From: UBA1258 sp963643225
GTDB taxonomy: Bacteria; Bacillota; Clostridia; Lachnospirales; Lachnospiraceae
Assembly (NCBI GenBank): GCA_963643225.1
Contig: CAVIIX010000019.1
Location: 1-36,575, forward strand
Direction: 5' to 3'
DNA length: 36,575 nucleotides
Shown: positions 1 to 7,691 of the stretch, one piece after another
How the letters are laid out: each line of letters starts with the position of its first letter
How positions within the stretch are numbered: position 1 is the first letter of the stretch
Made by a program: the position numbers and the translations under genes
Notes under the pieces: model-generated
The model's database searches: none
The model's input: only the letters and a program-made list of their open reading frames with translations
What the model was told of the DNA's origin: nothing

Positions 1-16
1 TGGAAAGCGTTTTCCA
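1..16. promoter_or_regulatory. LacI-family operator-like palindrome, distal
   Basis: TGGAAAGCGTTTTCCA is an almost perfect 16-bp inverted repeat centred on CG, the form typical of LacI/GalR-family operators (cre-like symmetry). It lies just upstream of the -35 of the promoter for the LacI-type gene at 86, and a second, similar palindrome lies at 61-72. Binding by the adjacent regulator or by CcpA is inferred. Confidence 0.6.
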
Positions 17-24
17 AAATTTTA

Positions 25-53
25 TTGACTTTTTCAAAAGGATGTTTTATTAT
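25..53 (+). promoter_or_regulatory. Sigma-A promoter of the glucan operon
   Basis: TTGACT at 25-30 and TATTAT at 48-53 are separated by 17 bp. An overlapping perfect TATAAT at 51-56 gives a 20-bp spacer and is an alternative -10. The start of transcription would fall around 60, on the proximal operator palindrome, so repressor binding there would block initiation. Confidence 0.6.
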
Positions 54-60
54 AATTACG

Positions 61-72
61 GAAAACGGTTTC
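61..72. promoter_or_regulatory. LacI-family operator-like palindrome, proximal
   Basis: GAAAACGGTTTC is a near-palindrome centred on CG, sharing the GAAAnCGnTTTC core of the distal site at 1-16. It covers the expected transcription start and ends three bases before the AGGAGG ribosome site (75-80) of the regulator gene. The pair of sites flanking one promoter suggests autoregulation with looping or cooperative repression; this is inference. Confidence 0.55.
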
Positions 73-85
73 TTAGGAGGTTTTA

Positions 86-1072
86 ATGGTAAGCATTAAG
101 GACGTAGCCAAAGAGGCGGGCGTTGCTATCTCCACGGTTTCCAAGGTATTAAACAATTATCCTAATGTAAGTCCTGAGACAAAGGAAAAGGTAAATACGG
201 CGATTGAAAAGCTTGGTTTTGTGCCAAACGCGGTTGCCCAGGCACTTTCATCGAAGTCTTTAAGACGCGTGGCAATTCTGATGAATCAGACTGTTAATGT
301 GTCGATTGATGAGGTGGACATGCAGTATCTTTCAGGTGCCATACCGAAGGCCAGGGCGCTTGGAATGGATGTTATCACAATTTTCTTTTCCATGATTCAG
401 GATAAGGATGCCTCGGAAATTGCCACATATCTAAAGAGCCAGAATGTGGAAGGCCTGATTATTTTCGGCCTTTCAAAGCTTGATGAAACTCTTTTGGAGC
501 TTGTGGAACGCAGGGAATTCAAGGTGGTGTTAATAGATGCACCGCTTGTGAATACAAGCACTTCCTGTGTGTGGGTTGACCAGTATAAGGCTCAGCTTGA
601 TGTAGCGGCGGAATTATTCAAAATGAATAAACCTAAAACTGTTCTGTATCTGTCGGGTAAAGAGGAAAGCTTTGTAACCGAATACAGGCTGAATGCAGTT
701 AAGGACCTTTGTAAGAAACGTAAGCTTAAGCTTCAAATCGAGAATGCGGATTTTAGCGAGAAGAAAGCCCGTGAAATTGTTTTAAAGCTTGGCGAAAAAA
801 ACGACTGTGTGGTGTGTGCTTCCGACCTTTGTGCCATTGGTGCAATGAGGGCATTGACGGATCTTGATATTTTCAGACCGGTATGCGGCTTTGACGGAAT
901 ATCCCTTATGGGCTATGCAGGCCACCAGATGACAACGGTTAAGCAGGATTTTGTACGGATTGCCGCAACGGCAATGGAGGAGTGCCAGAAAATGCTTAAC
1001 GGAGACGAGGGAAGAGAGGTAATACTTCCCCATGAAATTGTAAGAATAGAGTACCTTGATGTAATAAGTTAA
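86..1072 (+). CDS. LacI/GalR-family transcriptional regulator (MalR-like by context)
   Basis: A 328-residue protein of normal LacI-family length. Residues 2-24 form the typical N-terminal helix-turn-helix (VSIKDVAKEAGVAISTVSKV), followed by the hinge helix (NAVAQALSSK) and a periplasmic-binding-protein-like effector domain to the end. The ATG at 86 follows AGGAGG at 75-80 with ideal spacing. It is the first gene of a unit with glycogen phosphorylase (27 bp downstream) and 4-alpha-glucanotransferase, so a maltose/maltodextrin-type effector and local repression are likely. Two operator-like palindromes at 1-16 and 61-72 bracket its promoter, which suggests it controls its own operon. The family is certain; the effector is inferred from neighbours only. 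A second LacI-family gene lies at 35452, unrelated in position. Confidence 0.9.
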   Translation: MVSIKDVAKEAGVAISTVSKVLNNYPNVSPETKEKVNTAIEKLGFVPNAVAQALSSKSLRRVAILMNQTVNVSIDEVDMQYLSGAIPKARALGMDVITIFFSMIQDKDASEIATYLKSQNVEGLIIFGLSKLDETLLELVERREFKVVLIDAPLVNTSTSCVWVDQYKAQLDVAAELFKMNKPKTVLYLSGKEESFVTEYRLNAVKDLCKKRKLKLQIENADFSEKKAREIVLKLGEKNDCVVCASDLCAIGAMRALTDLDIFRPVCGFDGISLMGYAGHQMTTVKQDFVRIAATAMEECQKMLNGDEGREVILPHEIVRIEYLDVIS

Positions 1073-1099
1073 CTCTATCGATTTACAGGAGGATTTTAA

Positions 1100-3418
1100 A
1101 TGAGTTTAAGAGCAGAAATGCAGCAGGAAGTTATGCTTATGAACATGGAATCAGAACTTGAAGACCGTGCCAAAAAGGCATACGGGAAAACCCTAAAGGA
1201 ATGTGATAATAAAGAGCTTTATTATATTTTGCTTGCCATGACAAAGGAAATGACTGAATTATCAGAGCCTATTTCAGGTGATAAGAAGATTTATTATATT
1301 TCAGCAGAATTCTTAATCGGTAAGCTTTTATCCAACAACCTAATAAATTTAGGACTCTATGACAAGGTATCTGAAATACTTGATAAGAACGGAAAAACCT
1401 TATCTGAAATCGAAGAATTTGAGCCAGAACCTTCACTTGGCAACGGTGGTCTTGGAAGACTTGCAGCATGCTTCCTTGATTCAATTGCAACCTTAGGATA
1501 CCAGGGAGACGGTATCGGCCTTAACTACCACTACGGTTTATTCAGGCAGGTATTTAAGTCAAAGCTTCAGAAGGCTGAGCCTAACGGCTGGATTGAGGAT
1601 AAGTCATGGCTTGAAGACACAGGTGTTTCTTTCCCTGTACACTTTGGCAGCATGACCGTTACCTCAAGGCTTTACGACATAGATGTTGTAGGCTACAGAA
1701 ACGGCACCAACAAGCTTCATTTATTTGACCTTGAAACCGTTGATGAATCAATCGTAACCGAGGGTATTGATTTTGATAAGGAGGATATTAAGAAGAATTT
1801 AACACTTTTCTTATATCCTGATGATTCCGATGAAGCAGGTAACTTACTTAGAATTTACCAGCAGTACTTTATGGTATCAAATGCCGCACAGCTTATCTTA
1901 AAGGAGTTAAAAGAAAAGCAGTACGACTTAAGAAGAATGTATGATTACTGTGTAATCCAGATTAACGATACACATCCTACAATGATTATTCCGGAGCTTA
2001 TCAGAATTTTGGTTGATGATAAGGCATTTACAATGGATGAGGCTATTGAGGTAGTATCAAAGACCTGTGCTTACACCAATCATACAATCCTTGCAGAAGC
2101 ACTTGAAAAGTGGCCCTTAGCTTACCTTGAAAAGGTAGTGCCTCAGCTGGTGCCCATTATCAAGGAGCTTGATAAGAAGGTTAGAGCTAAATACAAGGAT
2201 GAAAAGGTTCAGATTATAGACAAGGATAACAGAGTTCACATGGCTCACATCGACATCCACTACGGCTTCTCTGTAAACGGTGTTGCTGCAATCCATACTG
2301 AAATCTTAAAGAAAACAGAATTAAATCACTTCTACAAGCTTTATCCTGAGAAGTTTAATAATAAGACAAACGGCATTACCTTCAGAAGATGGCTCCTTTC
2401 CTGTAATCATGACCTTGCAGACTACATTACGGAATTAATCGGAAGCGGCTACAAGAAGGATGCTACCCAGCTTGAAAGGCTTCTTCAGTACATAGATGAC
2501 GAAATGGTGCTTGACAGAATTGCTGAAATCAAGCAGGACAAGAAGAAGGAGCTCTGCGCTTACATTAAGGAAAAAGAAGGTGTTACCTTAAATCCTCATT
2601 CAATCTTTGACATTCAGTCAAAGAGAATGCATGAATATAAGCGTCAGCAGATGAATGCTTTATACATCATTCACAAATATCTTGAAATCAAGAAGGGAAA
2701 GAAGCCTGCCACACCCATGACCTTTATTTTCGGGGCCAAGGCAGCTCCTGCATACGTTATTGCCCAGGATATCATTCACCTTCTTTTATGCTTACAGGAA
2801 ATTATCAACAACGATCCGGACGTAAGTCCCTACATGACAGTTTTATTTGTAGAAAACTACAATGTAAGCTATGCCGAAAAGATTATTCCCGCATGTGATA
2901 TCTCAGAGCAGATTTCACTTGCTTCAAAAGAAGCTTCCGGCACAGGCAACATGAAATTTATGCTTAACGGTGCTGTTACAATCGGTACCTCAGACGGTGC
3001 AAACGTTGAAATCAACGACCTTGTGGGCGACGACAACATTTACATCTTTGGTGAAAAGTCAGAAACCGTTATAAACCACTATGCAAAGGCCGACTACGTA
3101 TCCAAAGACTATTACACCAATTCCAAGGTTATTAAGGAAGCAGTTGACTTCATCATCGGCGACAAGTGCATGAAGGCTGGTCACAAGGAAAATTTAGAGC
3201 GTCTCTACAACGAGCTTCTTAATAAGGACTGGTTTATGACCTTGCTGGACCTTGAAGCATACATTGCCAAGAAGGATGAAGCCTTCAGGGACTACGAAAA
3301 CCGTACAAAGTGGAAAAAGATGATGCTTACAAATATTGCAAAAGCAGGATTTTTCTCTTCTGACCGTACAATTGAAGAGTATAATAGAGATATCTGGAAA
3401 TTGAAGACAATGGATTAA
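1100..3418 (+). CDS. glgP: Glycogen/maltodextrin phosphorylase
   Basis: A 772-residue GT35 phosphorylase that releases glucose-1-phosphate from the non-reducing ends of alpha-1,4-glucans with phosphate; cytoplasmic and PLP-dependent. Visible hallmarks are the N-terminal PSLGNGGLGRLAACFLDS stretch near residue 110, the central NDTHPT motif near residue 290, and the PLP-binding segment EASGTGNMKF, in which Lys619 is the expected Schiff-base lysine, followed by GTSDGANVEI. The length is close to that of short bacterial enzymes and no truncation is seen. The start ATG has AGGAGG upstream (1088-1093). It sits 27 bp after the LacI-type regulator and 53 bp before malQ, a standard pairing: MalQ lengthens or rearranges short dextrins so the phosphorylase can continue. 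Whether glycogen or imported maltodextrin is the main substrate cannot be told from the sequence. Confidence 0.97.
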   Translation: MSLRAEMQQEVMLMNMESELEDRAKKAYGKTLKECDNKELYYILLAMTKEMTELSEPISGDKKIYYISAEFLIGKLLSNNLINLGLYDKVSEILDKNGKTLSEIEEFEPEPSLGNGGLGRLAACFLDSIATLGYQGDGIGLNYHYGLFRQVFKSKLQKAEPNGWIEDKSWLEDTGVSFPVHFGSMTVTSRLYDIDVVGYRNGTNKLHLFDLETVDESIVTEGIDFDKEDIKKNLTLFLYPDDSDEAGNLLRIYQQYFMVSNAAQLILKELKEKQYDLRRMYDYCVIQINDTHPTMIIPELIRILVDDKAFTMDEAIEVVSKTCAYTNHTILAEALEKWPLAYLEKVVPQLVPIIKELDKKVRAKYKDEKVQIIDKDNRVHMAHIDIHYGFSVNGVAAIHTEILKKTELNHFYKLYPEKFNNKTNGITFRRWLLSCNHDLADYITELIGSGYKKDATQLERLLQYIDDEMVLDRIAEIKQDKKKELCAYIKEKEGVTLNPHSIFDIQSKRMHEYKRQQMNALYIIHKYLEIKKGKKPATPMTFIFGAKAAPAYVIAQDIIHLLLCLQEIINNDPDVSPYMTVLFVENYNVSYAEKIIPACDISEQISLASKEASGTGNMKFMLNGAVTIGTSDGANVEINDLVGDDNIYIFGEKSETVINHYAKADYVSKDYYTNSKVIKEAVDFIIGDKCMKAGHKENLERLYNELLNKDWFMTLLDLEAYIAKKDEAFRDYENRTKWKKMMLTNIAKAGFFSSDRTIEEYNRDIWKLKTMD

Positions 3419-3471
3419 TAATCACCTTAGGCCGGTTTTGGCTTGATTTAGGTGTTTACCGGGGGAAACTT

Positions 3472-4950
3472 ATGCGTAAATGTGGCATTTTATTACCGAT
3501 TTTTTCACTTCCTTCCCGATACGGCATCGGCTCGTTTAGCAAGGAAGCATATCAGTTTATCGATTTTTTGAAGGCTGCAGGTCAGTCCTACTGGCAGATT
3601 CTGCCTTTAGGCCCTACAGGGTATGGCGACTCGCCCTACCAGTCCTTTTCAACCTTTGCAGGCAACCCTTATTTCATCGACGTGGATGAATTTGTGGAAA
3701 GGGGATGGATTACAGCCGCTGACTGTAAGAAATTTTCCTGCGAAAGAAAAGACGGTATAGATTACGAGGGCTTATATTACAAGCGTACTGCCTTATTAAG
3801 AAAGGCCTTTGAAAGCAGTAGCATTACAGCAGATAAGGACTTTATAAAATTCTGTAAAGACAATGCCTTCTGGCTTGATGACTACGGTCTTTACATGGCT
3901 GTTAAAAATTCTCTTGGCGGCATTCCCTGGATTGAATGGGAGGAAGACTTAAGAATAAGAGAAACAAAGGCAATTGAAAAGGCTAAAAAGGAATTTGCGG
4001 CTGAAATAGAGTTCTATCGTTTCCAGCAATATTTCTTTAAAAAGCAATGGCTTGAAATTAAAAAATATGCCAATGCTGGCGGCGTTGAAATCGTGGGCGA
4101 CATTCCGATTTACGTAGCCTTCGATTCATCCGATGCCTGGGCAAATCCTGAGCTTTTTGATTTAAATAAGGAAAACATTCCAAATGCTGTAGCAGGCTGC
4201 CCTCCAGATCCTTTTGCATTGACAGGTCAGCTCTGGGGCAATCCTTTATATAAGTGGGATTACCACAAAAAAACGGGCTATGAATGGTGGATTAAGAGAA
4301 TTTCCTTCTGCTTTGATTTATATGATGTAGTAAGAATTGATCACTTCAGAGGCTTTGATGAATTCTACGCAATCCCCTACGGCGATCCTACGGCAGAATT
4401 TGGTAAGTGGAAAAAGGGTCCAGGCTACGGACTTTTTAAGGCTATAAATGATACCCTTGGAAAACGCTCCATTATAGCAGAAGACCTTGGCTTTTTAACG
4501 GATTCCGTAAGAGACCTTGTTAAAAAAACAGGCTATCCCGGCATGAAGATATTACAGTTTGCTTTTGGGGGAGACCCAAAGAGCGAATATTTACCTCACA
4601 TGCTTTCCAATAACTCAATTATCTACACCGGCACCCACGATAACGAGACCACCAGAGGCTGGTACAACCGTGTGCTTAAGGAGGATAAGAAGAGTGCTAA
4701 GTACATTCAGGAATATACAGAAGTTACAGAGGAGTCAGAAATGGCCATGACTTTAATTAAAATGGCTTACGGTTCAGTCTGTGACACCGCTATTATTCCC
4801 ATGCAGGACTTCCTTAATTTAGACAACGAAGGAAGAATAAACACTCCCTCTACCCTTGGCGGTAACTGGGGCTGGCGCATGAAGAAGGGGGATGCCTCCA
4901 AGGCTTTGGCAAAAGAAATATTAAACCTTACTAGGATTTATAACAGATAA
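3472..4950 (+). CDS. malQ: 4-alpha-glucanotransferase (amylomaltase, GH77)
   Basis: A 492-residue GH77 enzyme that transfers alpha-1,4-glucan segments between dextrins, releasing glucose; it works with the phosphorylase encoded just upstream. It opens with the family signature GILLPIFSLPSRYGIGSF and WQILPLGPTGYGDSPYQ. Catalytic residues are readable: nucleophile Asp290 in RIDHFRGF, acid/base Glu337 in IIAEDLG, and stabilising Asp390 in GTHDNETT. The length is usual for bacterial MalQ without an extra N-terminal domain. The ATG at 3472 has a weak purine-rich ribosome site (GGGGGAAA), poorer than that of its neighbours. The 53-bp gap after glgP holds a loose inverted repeat (CACCT at 3423, AGGTG at 3449) without a T-run, so co-transcription is expected. 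The unit ends at the terminator at 5002-5039. Confidence 0.96.
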   Translation: MRKCGILLPIFSLPSRYGIGSFSKEAYQFIDFLKAAGQSYWQILPLGPTGYGDSPYQSFSTFAGNPYFIDVDEFVERGWITAADCKKFSCERKDGIDYEGLYYKRTALLRKAFESSSITADKDFIKFCKDNAFWLDDYGLYMAVKNSLGGIPWIEWEEDLRIRETKAIEKAKKEFAAEIEFYRFQQYFFKKQWLEIKKYANAGGVEIVGDIPIYVAFDSSDAWANPELFDLNKENIPNAVAGCPPDPFALTGQLWGNPLYKWDYHKKTGYEWWIKRISFCFDLYDVVRIDHFRGFDEFYAIPYGDPTAEFGKWKKGPGYGLFKAINDTLGKRSIIAEDLGFLTDSVRDLVKKTGYPGMKILQFAFGGDPKSEYLPHMLSNNSIIYTGTHDNETTRGWYNRVLKEDKKSAKYIQEYTEVTEESEMAMTLIKMAYGSVCDTAIIPMQDFLNLDNEGRINTPSTLGGNWGWRMKKGDASKALAKEILNLTRIYNR

Positions 4951-5001
4951 AGCTCTTGTACCTAGCGCAATCACCTTCAAAAGCATTGCTACAATCCGAT
5001 T

Positions 5002-5039
5002 AAAAAAGACCTTGGTATTTAACACCAAAGTCTTTTTTT
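5002..5039. terminator. Bidirectional intrinsic terminator between malQ and the CYTH gene
   Basis: The left arm AAAAAAGAC-c-TTGGT pairs with ACCAA-a-GTCTTTTTT, with one internal mismatch and a 7-nt loop (5017-5023). The A-run on one side and the T-run on the other allow it to terminate the malQ transcript (+) and the converging CYTH transcript (-). Confidence 0.85.
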
Positions 5040-5085
5040 ATCTGCATAATTTCTTATCTGCATAATTTTTTATCTGAATAATTTT
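5038..5085. repeat. 16-bp tandem repeat, three copies, overlapping the CYTH stop codon
   Basis: Three head-to-tail units start at 5038, 5054 and 5070 with an exact 16-bp period: TTATCTGCATAATTTC, TTATCTGCATAATTTT and TTATCTGAATAATTTT. The third unit is the 3' end and stop codon of the CYTH gene on the - strand; the other two lie beyond the stop, so the gene's tail appears to have been duplicated outward toward the terminator. Confidence 0.85.
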
Positions 5086-5519
5086 TTACTCATATATGAA
5101 TTGTGATATTCCGTCTTTTCGGTTACGTCTTCCATAAACCATTCAGGGGGAATAAAAGCCTTTGCTTCTTCAACCGATTCAAATTCGACCTCTGCCATTA
5201 TAAGTGGCGCGAAGGGTTCTTTAAATTCATCAAGCTCGATTATGTACTTTTTGTAAGGAATAATGTAGCGAGTTTTTGAAATAATGTTTCCGTCAGCCTT
5301 TTTTATTAAATGTTCATAGGCCTCTTTATTTAAGGGAAGATTGTATTCCTCTCTTGCCATTAACCCTTTACCCTTATAGGTTAAGTAATATAAATCGTCT
5401 TCCTTTCGTACACGCACCACTGGGTCTGTGCTTAAATAGCCCTGCTCAAGCTCCTTAAAAGGATAGGTTTTATAAGGAAAAGCCTTATTATCTATTAAAA
5501 ATTTTCTTTCAATTTCCAT
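5070..5519 (-). CDS. CYTH-domain protein (triphosphatase/CyaB-like)
   Basis: A protein of about 149 residues that is essentially one CYTH domain. The diagnostic ExExK signature is at the very N terminus (MEIERKFL), and charged strands follow in the order usual for the fold (VRVRKEDD, YYLTYKGKG, RYIIPYKKYIIELDEF, MAEVEFESVEEA). Family members hydrolyse triphosphates with Mg2+ (inorganic triphosphate or thiamine triphosphate) or act as class IV adenylate cyclases; which applies here cannot be decided. I chose the ATG ending at 5519 because AAGGGG lies 7 bases upstream on the - strand and the ExExK motif must be at the start; an in-frame extension to 5558 would add 13 residues without a ribosome site. 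It faces malQ across a shared terminator and diverges from the gene at 5597. Confidence 0.85.
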   Translation of the reverse strand: MEIERKFLIDNKAFPYKTYPFKELEQGYLSTDPVVRVRKEDDLYYLTYKGKGLMAREEYNLPLNKEAYEHLIKKADGNIISKTRYIIPYKKYIIELDEFKEPFAPLIMAEVEFESVEEAKAFIPPEWFMEDVTEKTEYHNSYMSKKLFR

Positions 5520-5548
5520 GGTTAATCCCCTTAAAATAATCTTAATTA

Positions 5549-5577
5549 AGTATATCACATGTGGAAAGTTTCGTCTA
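5549..5577 (-). promoter_or_regulatory. Candidate promoter of the CYTH gene
   Basis: Reading the - strand, TAGACG (5572-5577) and TATACT (5549-5554) are separated by 17 bp. The element overlaps the + strand promoter at 5562-5590, so the two divergent units probably compete for RNA polymerase. Confidence 0.5.
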
Positions 5578-5590
5578 AATTTTGTATAAT
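5562..5590 (+). promoter_or_regulatory. Candidate promoter giving a leaderless transcript
   Basis: TGGAAA (5562-5567), a 17-bp spacer and a perfect TATAAT (5585-5590). The ATG of the esterase-like gene starts only seven bases after the -10 box, at the expected transcription start, and no Shine-Dalgarno sequence precedes it. Confidence 0.55.
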
Positions 5591-5596
5591 CAGTTT

Positions 5597-7114
5597 ATGA
5601 GCGAATTTAAATTAGGTTATATTTTCACAGACCACTGTGTTTTACAGCGTAATAAAGACATAGCTGTTTTCGGAACCGGTACCGATGGGGTTAAAATAAC
5701 CGTTTCTTTGGCAGGAAAATCGGTAAGTGGCATTATTGAAAACGGTAAATTTTTAGTTTATTTACCTAAGATGGAAGCTTCAAGGGGCCTTACCTTAACC
5801 GTTTCTTCAGCAAAAGAAAAGGTAGAGCTTAAGGATATTTCAATCGGAGAGGTGTGGCTTGCAGGGGGCCAGTCAAATATGGAATACGAGCTTCAAAACG
5901 AAGCGGAGGGACAAAGGCATCTTAAGGAGGATGCTCCCAATGTGCGATTTTTCTATACCCCCAAGGACGCTTATGAAGGGGATGAACGCACTAAGCATTT
6001 TGAGGAAGCCAGGTGGCAGCTATTTAGTGAAGAAACCGCTAAATGCTGGTCTGCCGTAGGCTATTATTTTGCAAAGGAATTATCTGAAAGGCTTAACGTA
6101 ACGGTTGGGGTCGTAGGGTGTAATTACGGCGGCACCTCTGCATCTGCCTGGGTGGCGAGGGAGGATTTACAAAAGGGCTCTTTAGCTGTAAGAGACTACA
6201 TAGAAGCCTATGAAGAGCGAAACAAAGATAAAACCTTATCCGAACAGAAAAAGGAATACGAGGATTATCTAAAATACAGGGCCGACTGGGAGCCTAAATG
6301 CAATAAATTATACGAAGAAAATCCTGATATAGAATGGGACGAAGTACTTAATTTAATCGGTGACAGCCTGTATCCGGGGCCTTTAAATGCCTATAATCCC
6401 ATGCGTCCCTGCGGGCTTTATAAAATGATGCTTTCTGAAGTCATAAAATATTCCTATGCAGGAGTGATTTTTTATCAGGGGGAAAGCGACGACCATAAGC
6501 CTCATGCCTATTATAATTTGTTCGAAACCTTAATTGACAGATGGCGAAAGGACAACGGAGATTTGAACCTTCCTTTTATCGGGGTTTTGCTTCCAATGCA
6601 CCGCTATAAGCAGGATCCTGATTTTAAGAACTGGCCGGTTATCAGAAATAACCAAAGACGCGTCGTTAAAAATAAAAAGGGAACGGCGCTTGCGGTAGCT
6701 ATTGATTTAGGCGAATTTAATGACATTCATCCCAAGCACAAAAAGGCTTTATCCCACAGACTTTTCTTACAGGCTGCCTGCTATGTATATAAGCTTATTT
6801 CTGAGTATGAAGCGAATGGCCCGAGAATAAGCTACGTTGAATTTAAAGAAAATGAAGCAATTGCAACCTTTGATTTTTCTGCCGGTGGATTTGAGGTTAA
6901 AGGCGGCAAAATAAAAGGCTTTGAAGTGGCAGAAAATAAATTTTCTTATGAAGATAAGGATTTTGTGCCTGCTAAGGCTACGATTTTAAATGACAAACAG
7001 ATAAGGGTGGAGGCTGAAGGGATTAAGCATCCCGGAGCCTTAAGATATCTTTATACAAACTGGGGCGAGGTTACACTTTACGGGAAAAACGGACTTCCCG
7101 TAGAACCATTTTAA
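5597..7114 (+). CDS. Sialate O-acetylesterase-like SGNH hydrolase
   Basis: A protein of about 505 residues with the SASA/SGNH esterase architecture: a short N-terminal beta domain (LGYIFTDHCVLQRNKDIAVFGTG), then the hydrolase core. The serine motif is WLAGGQSNME with Ser93, the second block is GVIFYQGESDD, and the Asp-x-His pair is Asp376/His378 in FNDIHPKHK. Known relatives remove acetyl groups from sialic acids or from xylan and other glycans. No signal peptide is visible, so it should act in the cytoplasm on an imported sugar. The first good start is ATG 5597, directly at the family N terminus; a TTG at 5582 would add five residues. Neither has a ribosome site, and the promoter at 5562-5590 places the transcription start on the ATG. 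It heads a tight operon (10 bp to the next gene). The exact substrate is unknown. Confidence 0.88.
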   Translation: MSEFKLGYIFTDHCVLQRNKDIAVFGTGTDGVKITVSLAGKSVSGIIENGKFLVYLPKMEASRGLTLTVSSAKEKVELKDISIGEVWLAGGQSNMEYELQNEAEGQRHLKEDAPNVRFFYTPKDAYEGDERTKHFEEARWQLFSEETAKCWSAVGYYFAKELSERLNVTVGVVGCNYGGTSASAWVAREDLQKGSLAVRDYIEAYEERNKDKTLSEQKKEYEDYLKYRADWEPKCNKLYEENPDIEWDEVLNLIGDSLYPGPLNAYNPMRPCGLYKMMLSEVIKYSYAGVIFYQGESDDHKPHAYYNLFETLIDRWRKDNGDLNLPFIGVLLPMHRYKQDPDFKNWPVIRNNQRRVVKNKKGTALAVAIDLGEFNDIHPKHKKALSHRLFLQAACYVYKLISEYEANGPRISYVEFKENEAIATFDFSAGGFEVKGGKIKGFEVAENKFSYEDKDFVPAKATILNDKQIRVEAEGIKHPGALRYLYTNWGEVTLYGKNGLPVEPF

Positions 7115-7124
7115 GGAGGTATTT

Positions 7125-7676
7125 ATGCGAATCGGAGTATTTTTTGGGGAAAGATTCGAGGAGGTGGAAGCCTTAACCGTTGTGGACCTTTTAAGAAGAG
7201 CGGGCCATGAGGTTGAGACAATTTCCGTAGGTCATACGCATCATGTGGGCGGAGCACATTCAATCATTATTAAAACGGATTTTGTGGTAGATGAAATCTG
7301 GTTTAAAAACCTTGATATGCTGGTGCTGCCGGGGGGGGTTGGACATAAGAATCTTGAAAAATGTTCACTTTTAATGAAATACGTAAAGAAATTTAACGAG
7401 GAAGGCAAATTCCTTGCGGCAATCTGTGCTTCTCCTTCAATTTTGGGAAGAGCGGGAGTTTTGGAAGGTAAAACCGTTACCTGCTTTCCAGGCTTTCAGG
7501 AGGAATGCAAGGGTGCAACGGTTACAGGTTCTGAAGCCGAGTGGTCTAAAAACGTTATAACGGGACGAAGCGCAGGCTCCGCAGTGCCTTTTTCGTTAAA
7601 GATAATTGAAGCAATTGACGGAAAAGAAAAAGCCTTGAGCATGGCTAAAGAAATATGCTATGACCATTTTCAATAA
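7125..7676 (+). CDS. DJ-1/PfpI family protein
   Basis: A 183-residue single-domain protein of the DJ-1/ThiJ/PfpI superfamily. The nucleophile elbow AAICASP contains Cys101, and the partner glutamate is Glu15 in FEEVEALTVVD, matching the Cys/Glu pair of DJ-1. The strand and loop LVLPGGVGHKNL precedes it as usual. Members include deglycase/glyoxalase-like enzymes, chaperone-like redox sensors and amidases; nothing in the sequence fixes which. The start ATG follows AAGGAGG (7113-7119) and the gene is 10 bp behind the esterase-like gene and 15 bp before the UAP1-like gene, so it belongs to that operon. A protective role against reactive sugar by-products would fit the sugar-processing neighbours but is only inference. 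Confidence 0.88.
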   Translation: MRIGVFFGERFEEVEALTVVDLLRRAGHEVETISVGHTHHVGGAHSIIIKTDFVVDEIWFKNLDMLVLPGGVGHKNLEKCSLLMKYVKKFNEEGKFLAAICASPSILGRAGVLEGKTVTCFPGFQEECKGATVTGSEAEWSKNVITGRSAGSAVPFSLKIIEAIDGKEKALSMAKEICYDHFQ

Positions 7677-7691
7677 AAAGGGGTAATCGGA

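Noticed and set aside
4955..5001. Degenerate copy of the dispersed repeat (contains GCAATC and CAATCCG)
   Set aside because: Only short scattered matches to the 29-bp core; not better than chance by eye.
5582..5596. TTG start for the esterase-like protein
   Set aside because: It lies inside the -10 box of the likely promoter and adds five residues with no family similarity; ATG 5597 is at the family N terminus.
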